8,051 nt of DNA from an uncultured Eubacteriales bacterium (GCA_934675165.1 CAKUPP010000034.1:1-8051), one strand, 5' to 3'; counted from the stretch's first letter, positions 1 to 7,409 are shown. Notes: generated from the sequence alone by a model not told the origin. Made by a program: numbers and translations.

Positions 1-25
1 CTTTCCTTTTCTCGAGCGCTTTTTT

Positions 26-55
26 ATCATATCACATTTCTTTCTTCTCTGTCAA
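26..55 (-). promoter_or_regulatory. Strong sigma-A-type promoter reading out of the left edge
   Basis: On the minus strand there is a perfect -35 TTGACA (50-55), an 18-nt spacer and a -10 TATGAT (26-31, 5 of 6 matches). Just upstream, two A7 tracts (minus strand; plus-strand T runs at 59-65 and 68-74) lie about 9 bp apart and could act as an UP element. Transcription would start near 19-20 and run left out of the window. A purine-rich AAAAGGAAAG at 1-10 could be a ribosome binding site or simply leader. The combination resembles promoters of strongly expressed genes. The gene it drives is not visible. The rest of 1-153 shows no gene. It contains a small GC-richer patch (78-96) with GCCTTTT repeated twice, which I do not read as a terminator because no U-run follows on the minus strand. 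Confidence 0.7.
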
Positions 56-153
56 CACTTTTTTTGCTTTTTTTCTTGGCCTTTTCGCCTTTTGGCATTT
101 TATATAAAAATAAAAAAATAATTGCAATATTTTGTTTATTAATTCTTGCTTTT

Positions 154-654
154 TTATTCAAATAATACTTTAATCTCATCACCTGGTGAACTTATCATTT
201 TAATTTCTCCACTTTTGTTTACATGAACATTATACTCCTTATTTTTGTTTTCCACTTTTAAAATCTTTAGGTCGCCATCAGAAGATATTTTTTTTATATT
301 TTCTTTTTCAGAAACAAGTCGTATAACTTCTATTACCGATATTATAGATGTATCTTCTCCAAATGGATTTGTGGGGAACTCCCCCGATAGTCCTCCAAGC
401 GACAGTTCATATTTTCCACCGCTTTCTGAATATGAAAATCCTTTTAAATTTTCTGGATATGTAAACATCACACTTGTGATTCCTTCTTTTTTATGATAAA
501 GCTTGGCTTTATATTCTTTTTTGCGAAATTCTATTTTTACATTTTTTTCAAAATCAGTTACAACGTTTGCCTCACCATTTGAATTTATATCACTACAACC
601 GCTAATTAGAAATAAAACAAAACCACAAAATAAAAAAATGACTATTTTTTTCAT
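154..654 (-). CDS. LolA/YdcC-like lipoprotein, function unknown
   Basis: A 166-residue secreted lipoprotein. The N-terminus is Met-Lys-Lys, then a hydrophobic stretch (about residues 4-18) ending in the lipobox LISGC, with Cys20 as the predicted lipidated residue. A short Ser/Asn/Gly linker follows, then a mature domain of about 145 residues rich in Lys, Glu and alternating hydrophobic residues that suggest beta strands. The start is the ATG at 654: the longer frame begins at a TTG at 669 that overlaps the Shine-Dalgarno AAGGGTGA (659-666), so it cannot be the start. I recall similar small lipoproteins in Clostridia annotated only as hypothetical. A lipoprotein directly after acpS is also the arrangement of B. 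subtilis ydcB(acpS)-ydcC, where YdcC is a LolA-fold lipoprotein. I infer a related LolA-like role on the outer face of the membrane; sequence identity is not demonstrated. It sits 230 nt after acpS and probably has its own promoter (698-726). Confidence 0.8.
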   Translation of the reverse strand: MKKIVIFLFCGFVLFLISGCSDINSNGEANVVTDFEKNVKIEFRKKEYKAKLYHKKEGITSVMFTYPENLKGFSYSESGGKYELSLGGLSGEFPTNPFGEDTSIISVIEVIRLVSEKENIKKISSDGDLKILKVENKNKEYNVHVNKSGEIKMISSPGDEIKVLFE

Positions 655-697
655 TAAATCACCCTTCAATCAAATAATTAAAAATTCTCGATGTAAA

Positions 698-726
698 ATT
701 TTAGATAAACTCATATACAACATCAA
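698..726 (-). promoter_or_regulatory. Probable promoter of the lipoprotein gene
   Basis: The minus strand carries TTGATG (721-726, 4 of 6 matches to the -35 consensus), a 17-nt spacer and TAAAAT (698-703, 5 of 6 matches to the -10). Initiation near 691 would leave a leader of about 37 nt before the ATG at 654, with the ribosome binding site at 659-666. It explains the unusually large gap between acpS and the lipoprotein gene. In such AT-rich DNA, matches of this quality also arise by chance. Confidence 0.45.
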
Positions 727-884
727 AAAAGTTATTCCTGCATTACGCAAAATAGTAACTACATTTTTACTTTTTTGAATATATTTATGTTAAATAATAT
801 AAAGTTTATACCATTTGCATTTGATTAAAGGATTTTTTTAAATTCTACTCCATAGTTTTTCTATTTGCATGTCCTAAAATAATT

Positions 885-1250
885 TTATTTTTTATAACAT
901 ATAACAACAGCACTAGCTATATTTTTAGTATGAGTTATACTAACTGAAAACTCATACTTATTTTTTTTCGCAATTCTTTGAGCTTCCCCTGACAAAACAA
1001 GAAACGGTTTCCCCAAATCATCTCTAAGAACTTGAACATCACGAAAAGAAAAACCCCTAATTCCCGTACCAATTGACTTAGAAAATGCTTCCTTTGCACA
1101 AAAATTCCCTGCGACACTTTCTGCATTAAACTTTTTTTTACTTAGTTGTTCTTTTTCCAGCTCCCCAAATATATGTTTTAAAAATCCAACTCTTTTTATA
1201 GATTTTTTTATTCTAGATACTTCAATCATATCTAATCCTACGCCTTGCAT
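885..1250 (-). CDS. acpS: Holo-[acyl-carrier-protein] synthase
   Basis: 121 residues, the usual AcpS length. The enzyme transfers the 4'-phosphopantetheine arm of coenzyme A onto the conserved serine of apo-ACP, which activates it for fatty acid synthesis; family members are cytosolic trimers. The N-terminal GVGLDMIEVSRI gives the Mg2+-binding Asp7. The second signature, CAKEAFSKSIGTGI (residues 51-64), contains Glu54, the other metal ligand, and the CoA-contacting Lys/Ser residues. The C-terminal SVSITHTKNIASAVV (103-117) is the family's final strand motif. The ATG start has AGGAG (1261-1265) 10 nt upstream, in the 18-nt gap after the recG stop, so it is probably cotranscribed with recG. With fakA in the same operon, two steps feeding acyl chains into lipid synthesis are coexpressed. 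Nothing looks truncated. Confidence 0.96.
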   Translation of the reverse strand: MQGVGLDMIEVSRIKKSIKRVGFLKHIFGELEKEQLSKKKFNAESVAGNFCAKEAFSKSIGTGIRGFSFRDVQVLRDDLGKPFLVLSGEAQRIAKKNKYEFSVSITHTKNIASAVVICYKK

Positions 1251-1268
1251 TTTTAAATTTCTCCTATC

Positions 1269-3311
1269 TTAAAAAATAACTCCTTTTTCACAATCATTAC
1301 TGTGAAATGTATCTTCTATACGATGTTTTAAAAATTTAAAATCATTGATATCGAATTCTTTCAAAAATTTACTAGCACTTTCTTTAGCGGACTGAACAAT
1401 GTCAAAGTCTTTGAAAGAAGTAGCAATCTTTATATTTGGCACACCATGTTGATTAACTCCAAAAAAGTCTCCAGGGCCACGAATTTTTAAATCTTCTTCA
1501 GAAAGAAAAAATCCATCAGAAGAATTTTCCATAGCATTTATCCTACGTTTAGATTCTACACTTTTAGAATCCGTACAAAGTATACAGTAAGATTTAAAAT
1601 TACCCCTACCAACTCTTCCTCTAAGTTGATGAAGCTGAGAAAGGCCAAATCTTTCAGCATTTTCTATGGCTATAATTCTTGCATTGGGAACATCTATTCC
1701 AACCTCTATTATAGTAGTTGCAATTAAAATTTTAATTTTCCCGGTTGCAAAATCATTCATAACAATATCTTTTTCTATAGCCCTCATTTTTCCATGTAAA
1801 ATCCCTATTTCTGAACTCTCAAATCCATACTCGATCATGTCGTCGTAATAACTATTTACATCTAATATATTATTTTCCGATTCTTCTATCCCAGCACAAA
1901 CAATATATCCTTGTCCACCTTCATTTATTATTTTTTTAAAAAACTCCCACATACGGTGACGTTTTGAACTATCTATTCCAAACGTATCAATTTTTTGGCG
2001 TCCCGGTATAGTTTCATCTATAACAGAAATATCAAGATCTCCATAGAGTATTAACGCTAAACTGCGCGGAATAGGTGTTGCAGACATAACTAAGACATGC
2101 GGAGCATTCCCTTTATTAATTAAAGAAGCTCGCTGATTAACACCAAACCTATGCTGTTCATCAGTTATTACTAGTCCTAAATTTTTAAATTTCATATTTT
2201 CAGAAAAAAGAGCATGTGTACCAACAACTATATTTATTTCTCCCAAAAATATTTCATCTTGTATTCTATTTTTTTCTTTTGTTCGTAAAGAGCCACAAAC
2301 CAATCCAACCTTTAGTACCGAATCTTTAAAAAATTTTTTGAAAGTTTCATAATGTTGAGTAGCTAAAAGTTCTGTTGGAGCCATAATTACTGCTTGATAT
2401 CCGTTCAAAGCCGCAGTATAAGCAAGGAGTGCCGCAACTGCAGTTTTACCTGATCCTACATCACCTTGAAGCAATCGATTCATAGCATATTTGCTGCTTT
2501 TCATGTCATTAAGGCACTCATTTACAACTTTCAATTGAGATTTAGTCATCTTAAATGGGAGAAGTTTTAAAAAATCTTCTTTACCATCTTTTGGCATAAC
2601 AATTGAAGTTTTTACACGTGCTTGTTTTTTAACTAGCCCAACGCCAAGCCGATACACAAAAAATTCTTCAAATATCACACGTCTTCGTGCTTCTTCTAAA
2701 GCGACTTTATTTTTAGGAAAATGCAAATTTTCAAATGCAAATTTAAGTGAACATAAATGATTTTCTTCTATTACATTTTCCGGTAAAGTCTCTCCCATAT
2801 TTTCTGGCAACATCGCAAAAGCTTCTTTAACAAAATTATTAATTTTTTTAGAACTTAAACCTGCTTTCTGCTTGTAAACGGGAACCAAAACATTTGCTTG
2901 TTCAATTTTTTGTATTTTTGGAGATGCCATTTGATACATATCATATTTTCGAGCTATTGTACCTCTAAAAATATACTCACTCCCTTTAAGTATATTTTTG
3001 ACGACAAACACCGATCCAAAAAACACCACTTCAAATGTATCAAAACCGTCCGAAGCCAAAAATTTATATATCTTCTTTCCACTTTTTGTAGCTAATATAC
3101 TCGGTGAACTTACCACTTTAGCTTTTACGCAAACATCTTTTTTACCTACACACTCACACACATTCGAATACTGTGTCCAATCCTCATAATCTCTAGGGAA
3201 AAACCTTAAAATATCAGCAATGGTGTAGACACCAAGACTGCGAAAAAGTTCTGCTATCTTGGGGCCTACACCTCTTAATTTACCTATATCAATTTTAAAT
3301 AACGACGACAT
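1269..3311 (-). CDS. recG: ATP-dependent DNA helicase RecG
   Basis: 680 residues, close to B. subtilis RecG (about 682). A superfamily 2 double-stranded DNA translocase that remodels stalled forks and branched recombination intermediates. The N-terminal wedge domain includes the helix-hairpin-helix-like LRGVGPKIAELF (residues 13-24), FPRDYEDW (38-45) and an OB-fold to about 145. The helicase core follows: Walker A GDVGSGKT (283-290), motif Ib region APTELLATQH, Walker B-type DEQH (384-387), SATPIPRSL (410-418), the second lobe with TTIIEVGIDVP and motif VI QLRGRVGRG (562-570). The C-terminal translocation motif LKIRGPGDFFG (608-618) is present. The start is the ATG at 3311 with GGGAGAA (3318-3324) upstream. 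The longer frame begins at a TTG (3326) that overlaps this site. The fakA stop lies 19 nt upstream, and fakA-recG adjacency is conserved in Firmicutes. One substitution (Asn620) in the translocation motif is noted as a finding. Confidence 0.97.
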   Translation of the reverse strand: MSSLFKIDIGKLRGVGPKIAELFRSLGVYTIADILRFFPRDYEDWTQYSNVCECVGKKDVCVKAKVVSSPSILATKSGKKIYKFLASDGFDTFEVVFFGSVFVVKNILKGSEYIFRGTIARKYDMYQMASPKIQKIEQANVLVPVYKQKAGLSSKKINNFVKEAFAMLPENMGETLPENVIEENHLCSLKFAFENLHFPKNKVALEEARRRVIFEEFFVYRLGVGLVKKQARVKTSIVMPKDGKEDFLKLLPFKMTKSQLKVVNECLNDMKSSKYAMNRLLQGDVGSGKTAVAALLAYTAALNGYQAVIMAPTELLATQHYETFKKFFKDSVLKVGLVCGSLRTKEKNRIQDEIFLGEINIVVGTHALFSENMKFKNLGLVITDEQHRFGVNQRASLINKGNAPHVLVMSATPIPRSLALILYGDLDISVIDETIPGRQKIDTFGIDSSKRHRMWEFFKKIINEGGQGYIVCAGIEESENNILDVNSYYDDMIEYGFESSEIGILHGKMRAIEKDIVMNDFATGKIKILIATTIIEVGIDVPNARIIAIENAERFGLSQLHQLRGRVGRGNFKSYCILCTDSKSVESKRRINAMENSSDGFFLSEEDLKIRGPGDFFGVNQHGVPNIKIATSFKDFDIVQSAKESASKFLKEFDINDFKFLKHRIEDTFHSNDCEKGVIF

Positions 3312-3317
3312 CAAAAG

Positions 3318-3324
3318 TTCTCCC
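3318..3324 (-). promoter_or_regulatory. Ribosome binding site that fixes the recG start
   Basis: GGGAGAA on the minus strand lies 6 nt before the ATG at 3311 (7 nt if GGGAGA is counted). It overlaps the TTG at 3326, which is the first possible start of the frame, and so excludes that codon. Confidence 0.75.
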
Positions 3325-3330
3325 AATTAA

Positions 3331-5010
3331 TTATTCAACAGATATTATAAAATGATATATTGGCTGCTGGCCATTTACAAGTGTAACTTCCACTTGATTC
3401 TTAAGTACACTTTCAATCATCTCTTTTGCACGTTCAGCTTGCTGAAGACTTACACTTTCGCCATACATTAGCGTAATAAATTCTGTATTTTTATCGGCAA
3501 GAGACTTAACTAACCGAACAGCGGCGTTAACGACTTCCTTTTCTACAAACATTAATTTACCATCACATAACGCTAAAATATCCTTTTCTTTTATTTTAAA
3601 TCCACCAAATTCAGAATCACGTGCCGCAAATGTTATCTGCCCTGTCTTAACTTTTGAAGCAGAACACATCATAGCTTTCACATTTTCATCTATACTTTTA
3701 TCTGCATCAAATGCTAAAATTGCCGATATTCCCTGAGGAATCGTTTTAGTAGGTACAACAATCACGTTTCGATCTTTAACTAATGTAATTGCTTGTTGTG
3801 CAGACATTATTATGTTTTTGTTATTCGGGAAAATATAAACATTTTTTGCCGGAGTCGCTAAAACAGCCTCCACGATTTTATCCGTACTTGGATTCATCGT
3901 TTGCCCACCACTTATAATATTTTGGCATCCCAAATCTTTAAATAAACTTATCATACCATTACCTGCCGCAACAGATACAAATCCAACCTCTTCTTCAGGT
4001 TCCTGTGGCTCAAACACCTCATCTAAAGCAATTTCTTTGGACAATTTTTCTTGCTTAGTCTGTGCCGCTAAGCGATGTTGTTCTTTCATATTCTCAATTT
4101 TTACAGTCAAAAATTGACCATATTTTAATCCTTCTTGAAGTACTTTACCTGGATTTTCTGTGTGTACATGCACTTTTATTATTTCTTCATCATCAACTAC
4201 AACAACACAATCTCCCAGTTTTTGAAGTTTGTTTTTTAATTTAATTGGCCGAAGCTTGCAAAATTTATTTCTCCTAACAATAAACTCTGTGCAATAAGTA
4301 AACCTTATATCCTGATCAAATTCTGCTGCCGCATTTCTAAAACCGTCATCTTCTTTTATATCTTCAATATTTTCGCCAAGTTTTACAATTTCATCATCTT
4401 TTATTACCGACAGCATACCTTCAAAAATAAGGCAAAGGCCTTTTCCACCTGCATCAACAACACCAGCTTTTTTTAAAACAGGAAGAAGATCCGGAGTAGA
4501 CTTAAGAGCTTCTCTTGCCCCTTCACAAGCTTTTCCCCATACACATGCAGCATTATTATTAATTTTTACTTCCTGAGAAGCATATTCTGCTGCTACTCTA
4601 ACCACAGTAAGTATAGTACCCTCCATGGGCTTAGTAACTGCTCCATATGCAAATTTCACTCCCATTTCAAGAGCTCTGCATAAATCCACACCACTCAGCG
4701 TTTTAGCACTAGAAAATAACTCAGAAAAACCTCTAAAAATTATAGAAAGAATTACGCCGGAGTTTCCCCGTGCACCTCTAAGTAACGCCGGTACAAACGC
4801 CCTTACAACTTCACCAACAGTTGCACTATCACTCACTTTTCCTAAAGCTTCAACTGCAGAAGATATTGTCATTGACATATTTGTACCAGTATCACCATCG
4901 GGTACTGGAAAAATATTGAGTTCATTTATATGAGTTTTATTATTTATTATATTGTTTGCACCTGAAATAATAGCATTTTTTAACTTTAAACCGTTTATCA
5001 TCTTTAACAC
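3331..5010 (-). CDS. fakA: Fatty acid kinase ATP-binding subunit (FakA/YloV, DAK2 domain)
   Basis: 559 residues from the GTG start; B. subtilis YloV is about 553. FakA phosphorylates fatty acids carried by FakB (DegV-family) proteins, giving acyl-phosphates for phospholipid synthesis from exogenous or recycled fatty acids. The N-terminal DhaL-type kinase domain (about 5-205) has the nucleotide and Mg2+ loop FPVPDGDTGTNM; with this start its aspartates fall at 38 and 40, the numbering I recall for the catalytic Asp38/Asp40 of S. aureus FakA. It also has GARGNSGVILS, KPMEGTILTV and DAGGKGL. The middle domain carries Cys240 and His281/His283 (VHVHTENPG), matching the Cys-His-His zinc site reported for FakA, followed by IENMKEQH. 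The FakA C-terminal domain (about 340-559) includes the FPNNKNIIMSA segment. An acidic EPQEPEEE linker precedes it. No fakB lies in the window; those genes are usually elsewhere. It starts 56 nt after the ymdB stop. The ATG at 5001 is the alternative start. Confidence 0.94.
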   Translation of the reverse strand: MLKMINGLKLKNAIISGANNIINNKTHINELNIFPVPDGDTGTNMSMTISSAVEALGKVSDSATVGEVVRAFVPALLRGARGNSGVILSIIFRGFSELFSSAKTLSGVDLCRALEMGVKFAYGAVTKPMEGTILTVVRVAAEYASQEVKINNNAACVWGKACEGAREALKSTPDLLPVLKKAGVVDAGGKGLCLIFEGMLSVIKDDEIVKLGENIEDIKEDDGFRNAAAEFDQDIRFTYCTEFIVRRNKFCKLRPIKLKNKLQKLGDCVVVVDDEEIIKVHVHTENPGKVLQEGLKYGQFLTVKIENMKEQHRLAAQTKQEKLSKEIALDEVFEPQEPEEEVGFVSVAAGNGMISLFKDLGCQNIISGGQTMNPSTDKIVEAVLATPAKNVYIFPNNKNIIMSAQQAITLVKDRNVIVVPTKTIPQGISAILAFDADKSIDENVKAMMCSASKVKTGQITFAARDSEFGGFKIKEKDILALCDGKLMFVEKEVVNAAVRLVKSLADKNTEFITLMYGESVSLQQAERAKEMIESVLKNQVEVTLVNGQQPIYHFIISVE

Positions 5011-5014
5011 ACAA

Positions 5015-5020
5015 CTCCTC
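5015..5020 (-). promoter_or_regulatory. Ribosome binding site that fixes the fakA start
   Basis: GAGGAG on the minus strand partly overlaps the in-frame TTG at 5022, so that codon cannot be the start. The next in-frame choices are GTG at 5010 (4 nt away, a little close) and ATG at 5001 (13 nt, a little far). The GTG gives an N-terminus MLKMING, closer in length to relatives, so I prefer it, without being certain. Confidence 0.65.
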
Positions 5021-5066
5021 AATTTACAATTGTACTGACTTCTTCAAACAAACAATGCATTCTTAA

Positions 5067-5840
5067 TTAACTGGTTCTCAATCTAATAACATCTACCGTT
5101 TTACCACTTTTTTCATTTATATCAAAAATAACACTTTCCATTTTGCATGGACCATCAGCATTTTGAAATCTAACTGGGAGTTTATCTTTTATTCTCCTTA
5201 TGGAAAGTTCTTTTTTTACACCCAATACCGAATTTATCGGCCCAGTCATACCGACATCTGTTATATATCCTGTCCCTCTAGAAAATATTTGTTCATCAGA
5301 TGTTTGAACATGAGTATGTGTACCAAATACTGCGGATACTCTTCCGTCCACGTAATAACCCAAAGCCAATTTTTCCGCAGTGGCTTCTGCATGAAAATCA
5401 ATAATTTTTATCAAACAATCTTTATTCATCTTTATAATCTCATCAACACATTTGAATGGATTATCCAAATTTTCAAGATAAATACTACCCATTAAATTTA
5501 TAACACAAACTTTAATATTATTAACATCTATAGTACAAAATCCTCTGCCAGGAGTTTCTTTACTAGGAAAATTATACGGCCTTATGATGCGTGTATTTTC
5601 GTTAAAAAACGAAAAAATTTCTTTCCTCCTAAAAGCATGATTCCCTGTAGTAATGATATTCGCTCCAGCTGAAAAAATTCCTCTAGCACTATCGGGTAAA
5701 ATCCCATTACCTTCTGCTGAATTTTCACCATTTACTATAGCCATATCTATTTTATACTCTTGTTTTATTCTACCTAAATTTAACTTCAAAAAATCCGTAC
5801 CATTTTTGCCTACAACGTCACCAACGGCTAGTACTCTCAT
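5067..5840 (-). CDS. ymdB: YmdB-family metallophosphodiesterase
   Basis: 257 residues; B. subtilis YmdB is 264. A cytosolic calcineurin-like phosphodiesterase of the TIGR00282/YmdB family, shown in B. subtilis to hydrolyse 2',3'-cyclic nucleotides (and reported to act on cAMP) and to influence the biofilm-versus-motility choice. The whole dimetal site is present, at what I recall as the B. subtilis numbering: Asp8 (VGDVVG), Glu39 and Asn40 (VNGENSAEGNG), Asn67 with His68 (TGNHAF), His150 (IDFHAEAT), His175 and His177 (GTHTHVQT). The signatures INLMGSIYL, LGYYVDGRVSAV and TDVGMTGP are also intact. The ATG start is preceded by GGTGA (5845-5849). The gene lies 19 nt after rny, the same pair as in B. 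subtilis, which supports a shared role in RNA-turnover control. The usual WD after GNHx is FR here (Phe70-Arg71). Confidence 0.95.
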   Translation of the reverse strand: MRVLAVGDVVGKNGTDFLKLNLGRIKQEYKIDMAIVNGENSAEGNGILPDSARGIFSAGANIITTGNHAFRRKEIFSFFNENTRIIRPYNFPSKETPGRGFCTIDVNNIKVCVINLMGSIYLENLDNPFKCVDEIIKMNKDCLIKIIDFHAEATAEKLALGYYVDGRVSAVFGTHTHVQTSDEQIFSRGTGYITDVGMTGPINSVLGVKKELSIRRIKDKLPVRFQNADGPCKMESVIFDINEKSGKTVDVIRLRTS

Positions 5841-5859
5841 AACGTCACCAACTTAAAAA

Positions 5860-7401
5860 CTATTTTGCATAATCAATCGCACGACTCTCTCTTATTACAT
5901 TTATTTTTATTTGTCCGGGGTAATTAAGTTCTGATTCTATTTTCTTACAAATTTCATGCGCAAGCGGAATCATCGCCTCATCTTCCACCATTTCCGGCTT
6001 AATCATAACTCTTACTTCCCGACCAGCCTGGATTGCATAACAATTTTTTACACCAGCAAATGAAGATACTAAAAATTCTAACTTTTCAAGACGTTTGATA
6101 TAATTTTCCAAATCTTCACGTCTTGCTCCTGGGCGTGCAGCAGATGCTGTATCAGCTGCTTGTAATATAAATGCATAAGGAGTTTTAGGCTCTATATCCC
6201 CATGATGAGCGTGAATTGCATGTATCACATCTTCGCTTTCTTTATATTTTTTTGCAATATTCACACCTAAGTCTATGTGTGATCCCTCAAATTCATGATC
6301 TAATGCTTTACCTATGTCATGAAGAAATCCTATTCTCTTAGCTAAAGATCCATCCAATCCAAGTTCAAAAGCAATCATTCCACACAACTGTGCAACCTCA
6401 ATTGAATGATTAAGTACACTCTGACCATAACTGGTTCTATACTTAAGTTTACCCATAAGTTTAATTATCTCAGGATGAAGATTATTTATGCCAATACTCA
6501 AAGCTGCCTTTTGACCTGTAGCTCTTATTTCCTTATCTATTTCTTTACGAACTCTTTCTACAGTTTCCTCTATTTTTGCTGGATGAATTCTTCCGTCAGC
6601 AATAAGCCTCTCTAGCGTTATTCTGGCCACTTCACGTCTAACTGGCTCAAAAGAAGATAAAGTAATTGCTTCTGGCGTATCATCTATTATAAGATCCACA
6701 CCAGTCAAATTTTCTATAGCTCGAATATTTCGACCCTCACGTCCTATTATACGGCCTTTCATATCATCATTTGGCAAAGATACAACTGAAATAGTTGCCT
6801 CAGCGGTACATTCACATGCACACCTTTGTATCGCTAAAGACAATATATTCTCAGCCTTAGCATCACATTCTTCTTTAAGCTGTTGTTCAAACACTGTTAT
6901 TTTTAAAGCTTTCTCATGACTAAGTTCATCTTGGAGACTTTCAAGGAGAAAATTTTTAGCCTGCGAAACCGAAAGCCCTGATATCTTTTCGAGCATATCA
7001 AACTGACTTTTTCTAATTTGTTCTGCTTCTGCATACTGTTTATCCACACTTTTGATCTTATCGCCTAACTTAATCTCTCTCTCTTCTAAATTTACAATTT
7101 TTTTATCGAGATTTTCTTCCTTCTGAACCAAACGCCTCTCCTGTCGTTGAACGTCCCGACGACGCTCTGCGATTTCTTTTTCTGCTTCACTACGAATTTT
7201 ATGGACCTCATCTTTTCCTTCCAAAATAACTTCTTTTTTCTTAGTTTCCGCCATTTCTTTAGCAGCATCAACTATCTTTTTCGCTTCACATTCTGCAGAA
7301 GAAATCATTTTTTCTGCTTTTAATTTTCTATACACTATTCCCAAAAAAAATGAACATACAAACCCAATTATTAAAATTGTTAAATAAAAAAATGTATTCA
7401 A
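5860..7401 (-). CDS. rny: Ribonuclease Y (membrane-anchored endoribonuclease)
   Basis: 513 residues from a TTG start; B. subtilis RNase Y has 520. The enzyme starts mRNA decay and processes polycistronic transcripts at the membrane. One N-terminal membrane helix (about 4-23, FFYLTILIIGFVCSFFLGIV) leads into a long charged coiled coil (about 25-185). Next is a KH RNA-binding domain with GRIIGREGRNIRAIE (216-230) and DDTPEAI, then the HD nuclease domain: VLNHS, HDIGKALDHE with catalytic His361-Asp362, HAIHAHHGD and AADTASAARPGAR. The TTG at 7401 sits 8 nt after AAAGGAG (7410-7416) and gives the standard short N-terminus. The longer frame to 7455 would add 18 residues before the membrane helix and has no matching binding site. 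It is the first gene of the minus-strand operon. A CACEC cluster just before the KH domain is unusual. Confidence 0.97.
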   Translation of the reverse strand: MNTFFYLTILIIGFVCSFFLGIVYRKLKAEKMISSAECEAKKIVDAAKEMAETKKKEVILEGKDEVHKIRSEAEKEIAERRRDVQRQERRLVQKEENLDKKIVNLEEREIKLGDKIKSVDKQYAEAEQIRKSQFDMLEKISGLSVSQAKNFLLESLQDELSHEKALKITVFEQQLKEECDAKAENILSLAIQRCACECTAEATISVVSLPNDDMKGRIIGREGRNIRAIENLTGVDLIIDDTPEAITLSSFEPVRREVARITLERLIADGRIHPAKIEETVERVRKEIDKEIRATGQKAALSIGINNLHPEIIKLMGKLKYRTSYGQSVLNHSIEVAQLCGMIAFELGLDGSLAKRIGFLHDIGKALDHEFEGSHIDLGVNIAKKYKESEDVIHAIHAHHGDIEPKTPYAFILQAADTASAARPGARREDLENYIKRLEKLEFLVSSFAGVKNCYAIQAGREVRVMIKPEMVEDEAMIPLAHEICKKIESELNYPGQIKINVIRESRAIDYAK

Positions 7402-7409
7402 GCACTTTT

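Noticed and set aside
78..97. GCC/GGC hairpin in the GC-richer patch.
   Set aside because: Only 3 bp of stem and no U-run on the minus strand where a terminator would be needed.
121..153. AU-rich inverted repeat around ATTGCAAT after the lipoprotein stop, as a terminator.
   Set aside because: The stem is nearly all A-U pairs with a bulge, too weak to call an intrinsic terminator.
503..778. Plus-strand frame of 91 codons opposite the lipoprotein gene and its upstream gap.
   Set aside because: No ribosome binding site. It is mostly the antisense of the lipoprotein signal region and has low-complexity composition. The other plus-strand frames inside recG, fakA, ymdB and rny are shadows of the same kind.
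813..870. Two copies of ATTTGCAT 50 bp apart between acpS and the lipoprotein gene.
   Set aside because: 8-bp matches recur by chance in this composition and no bacterial site of this sequence is known to me here.
1289..1302. 14-bp match TCACAATCATTACT shared between the end of recG and the intergenic region near 7868.
   Set aside because: A single match of this length in an 8-kb AT-rich window is compatible with chance, and the flanks do not match.
5025..5034. Perfect 10-bp palindrome TACAATTGTA before fakA, as an operator or an internal -10.
   Set aside because: Palindromes of this length are expected several times by chance in 8 kb of AT-rich DNA, no -35 lies at a proper distance, and a start there would leave almost no leader before the ribosome binding site.
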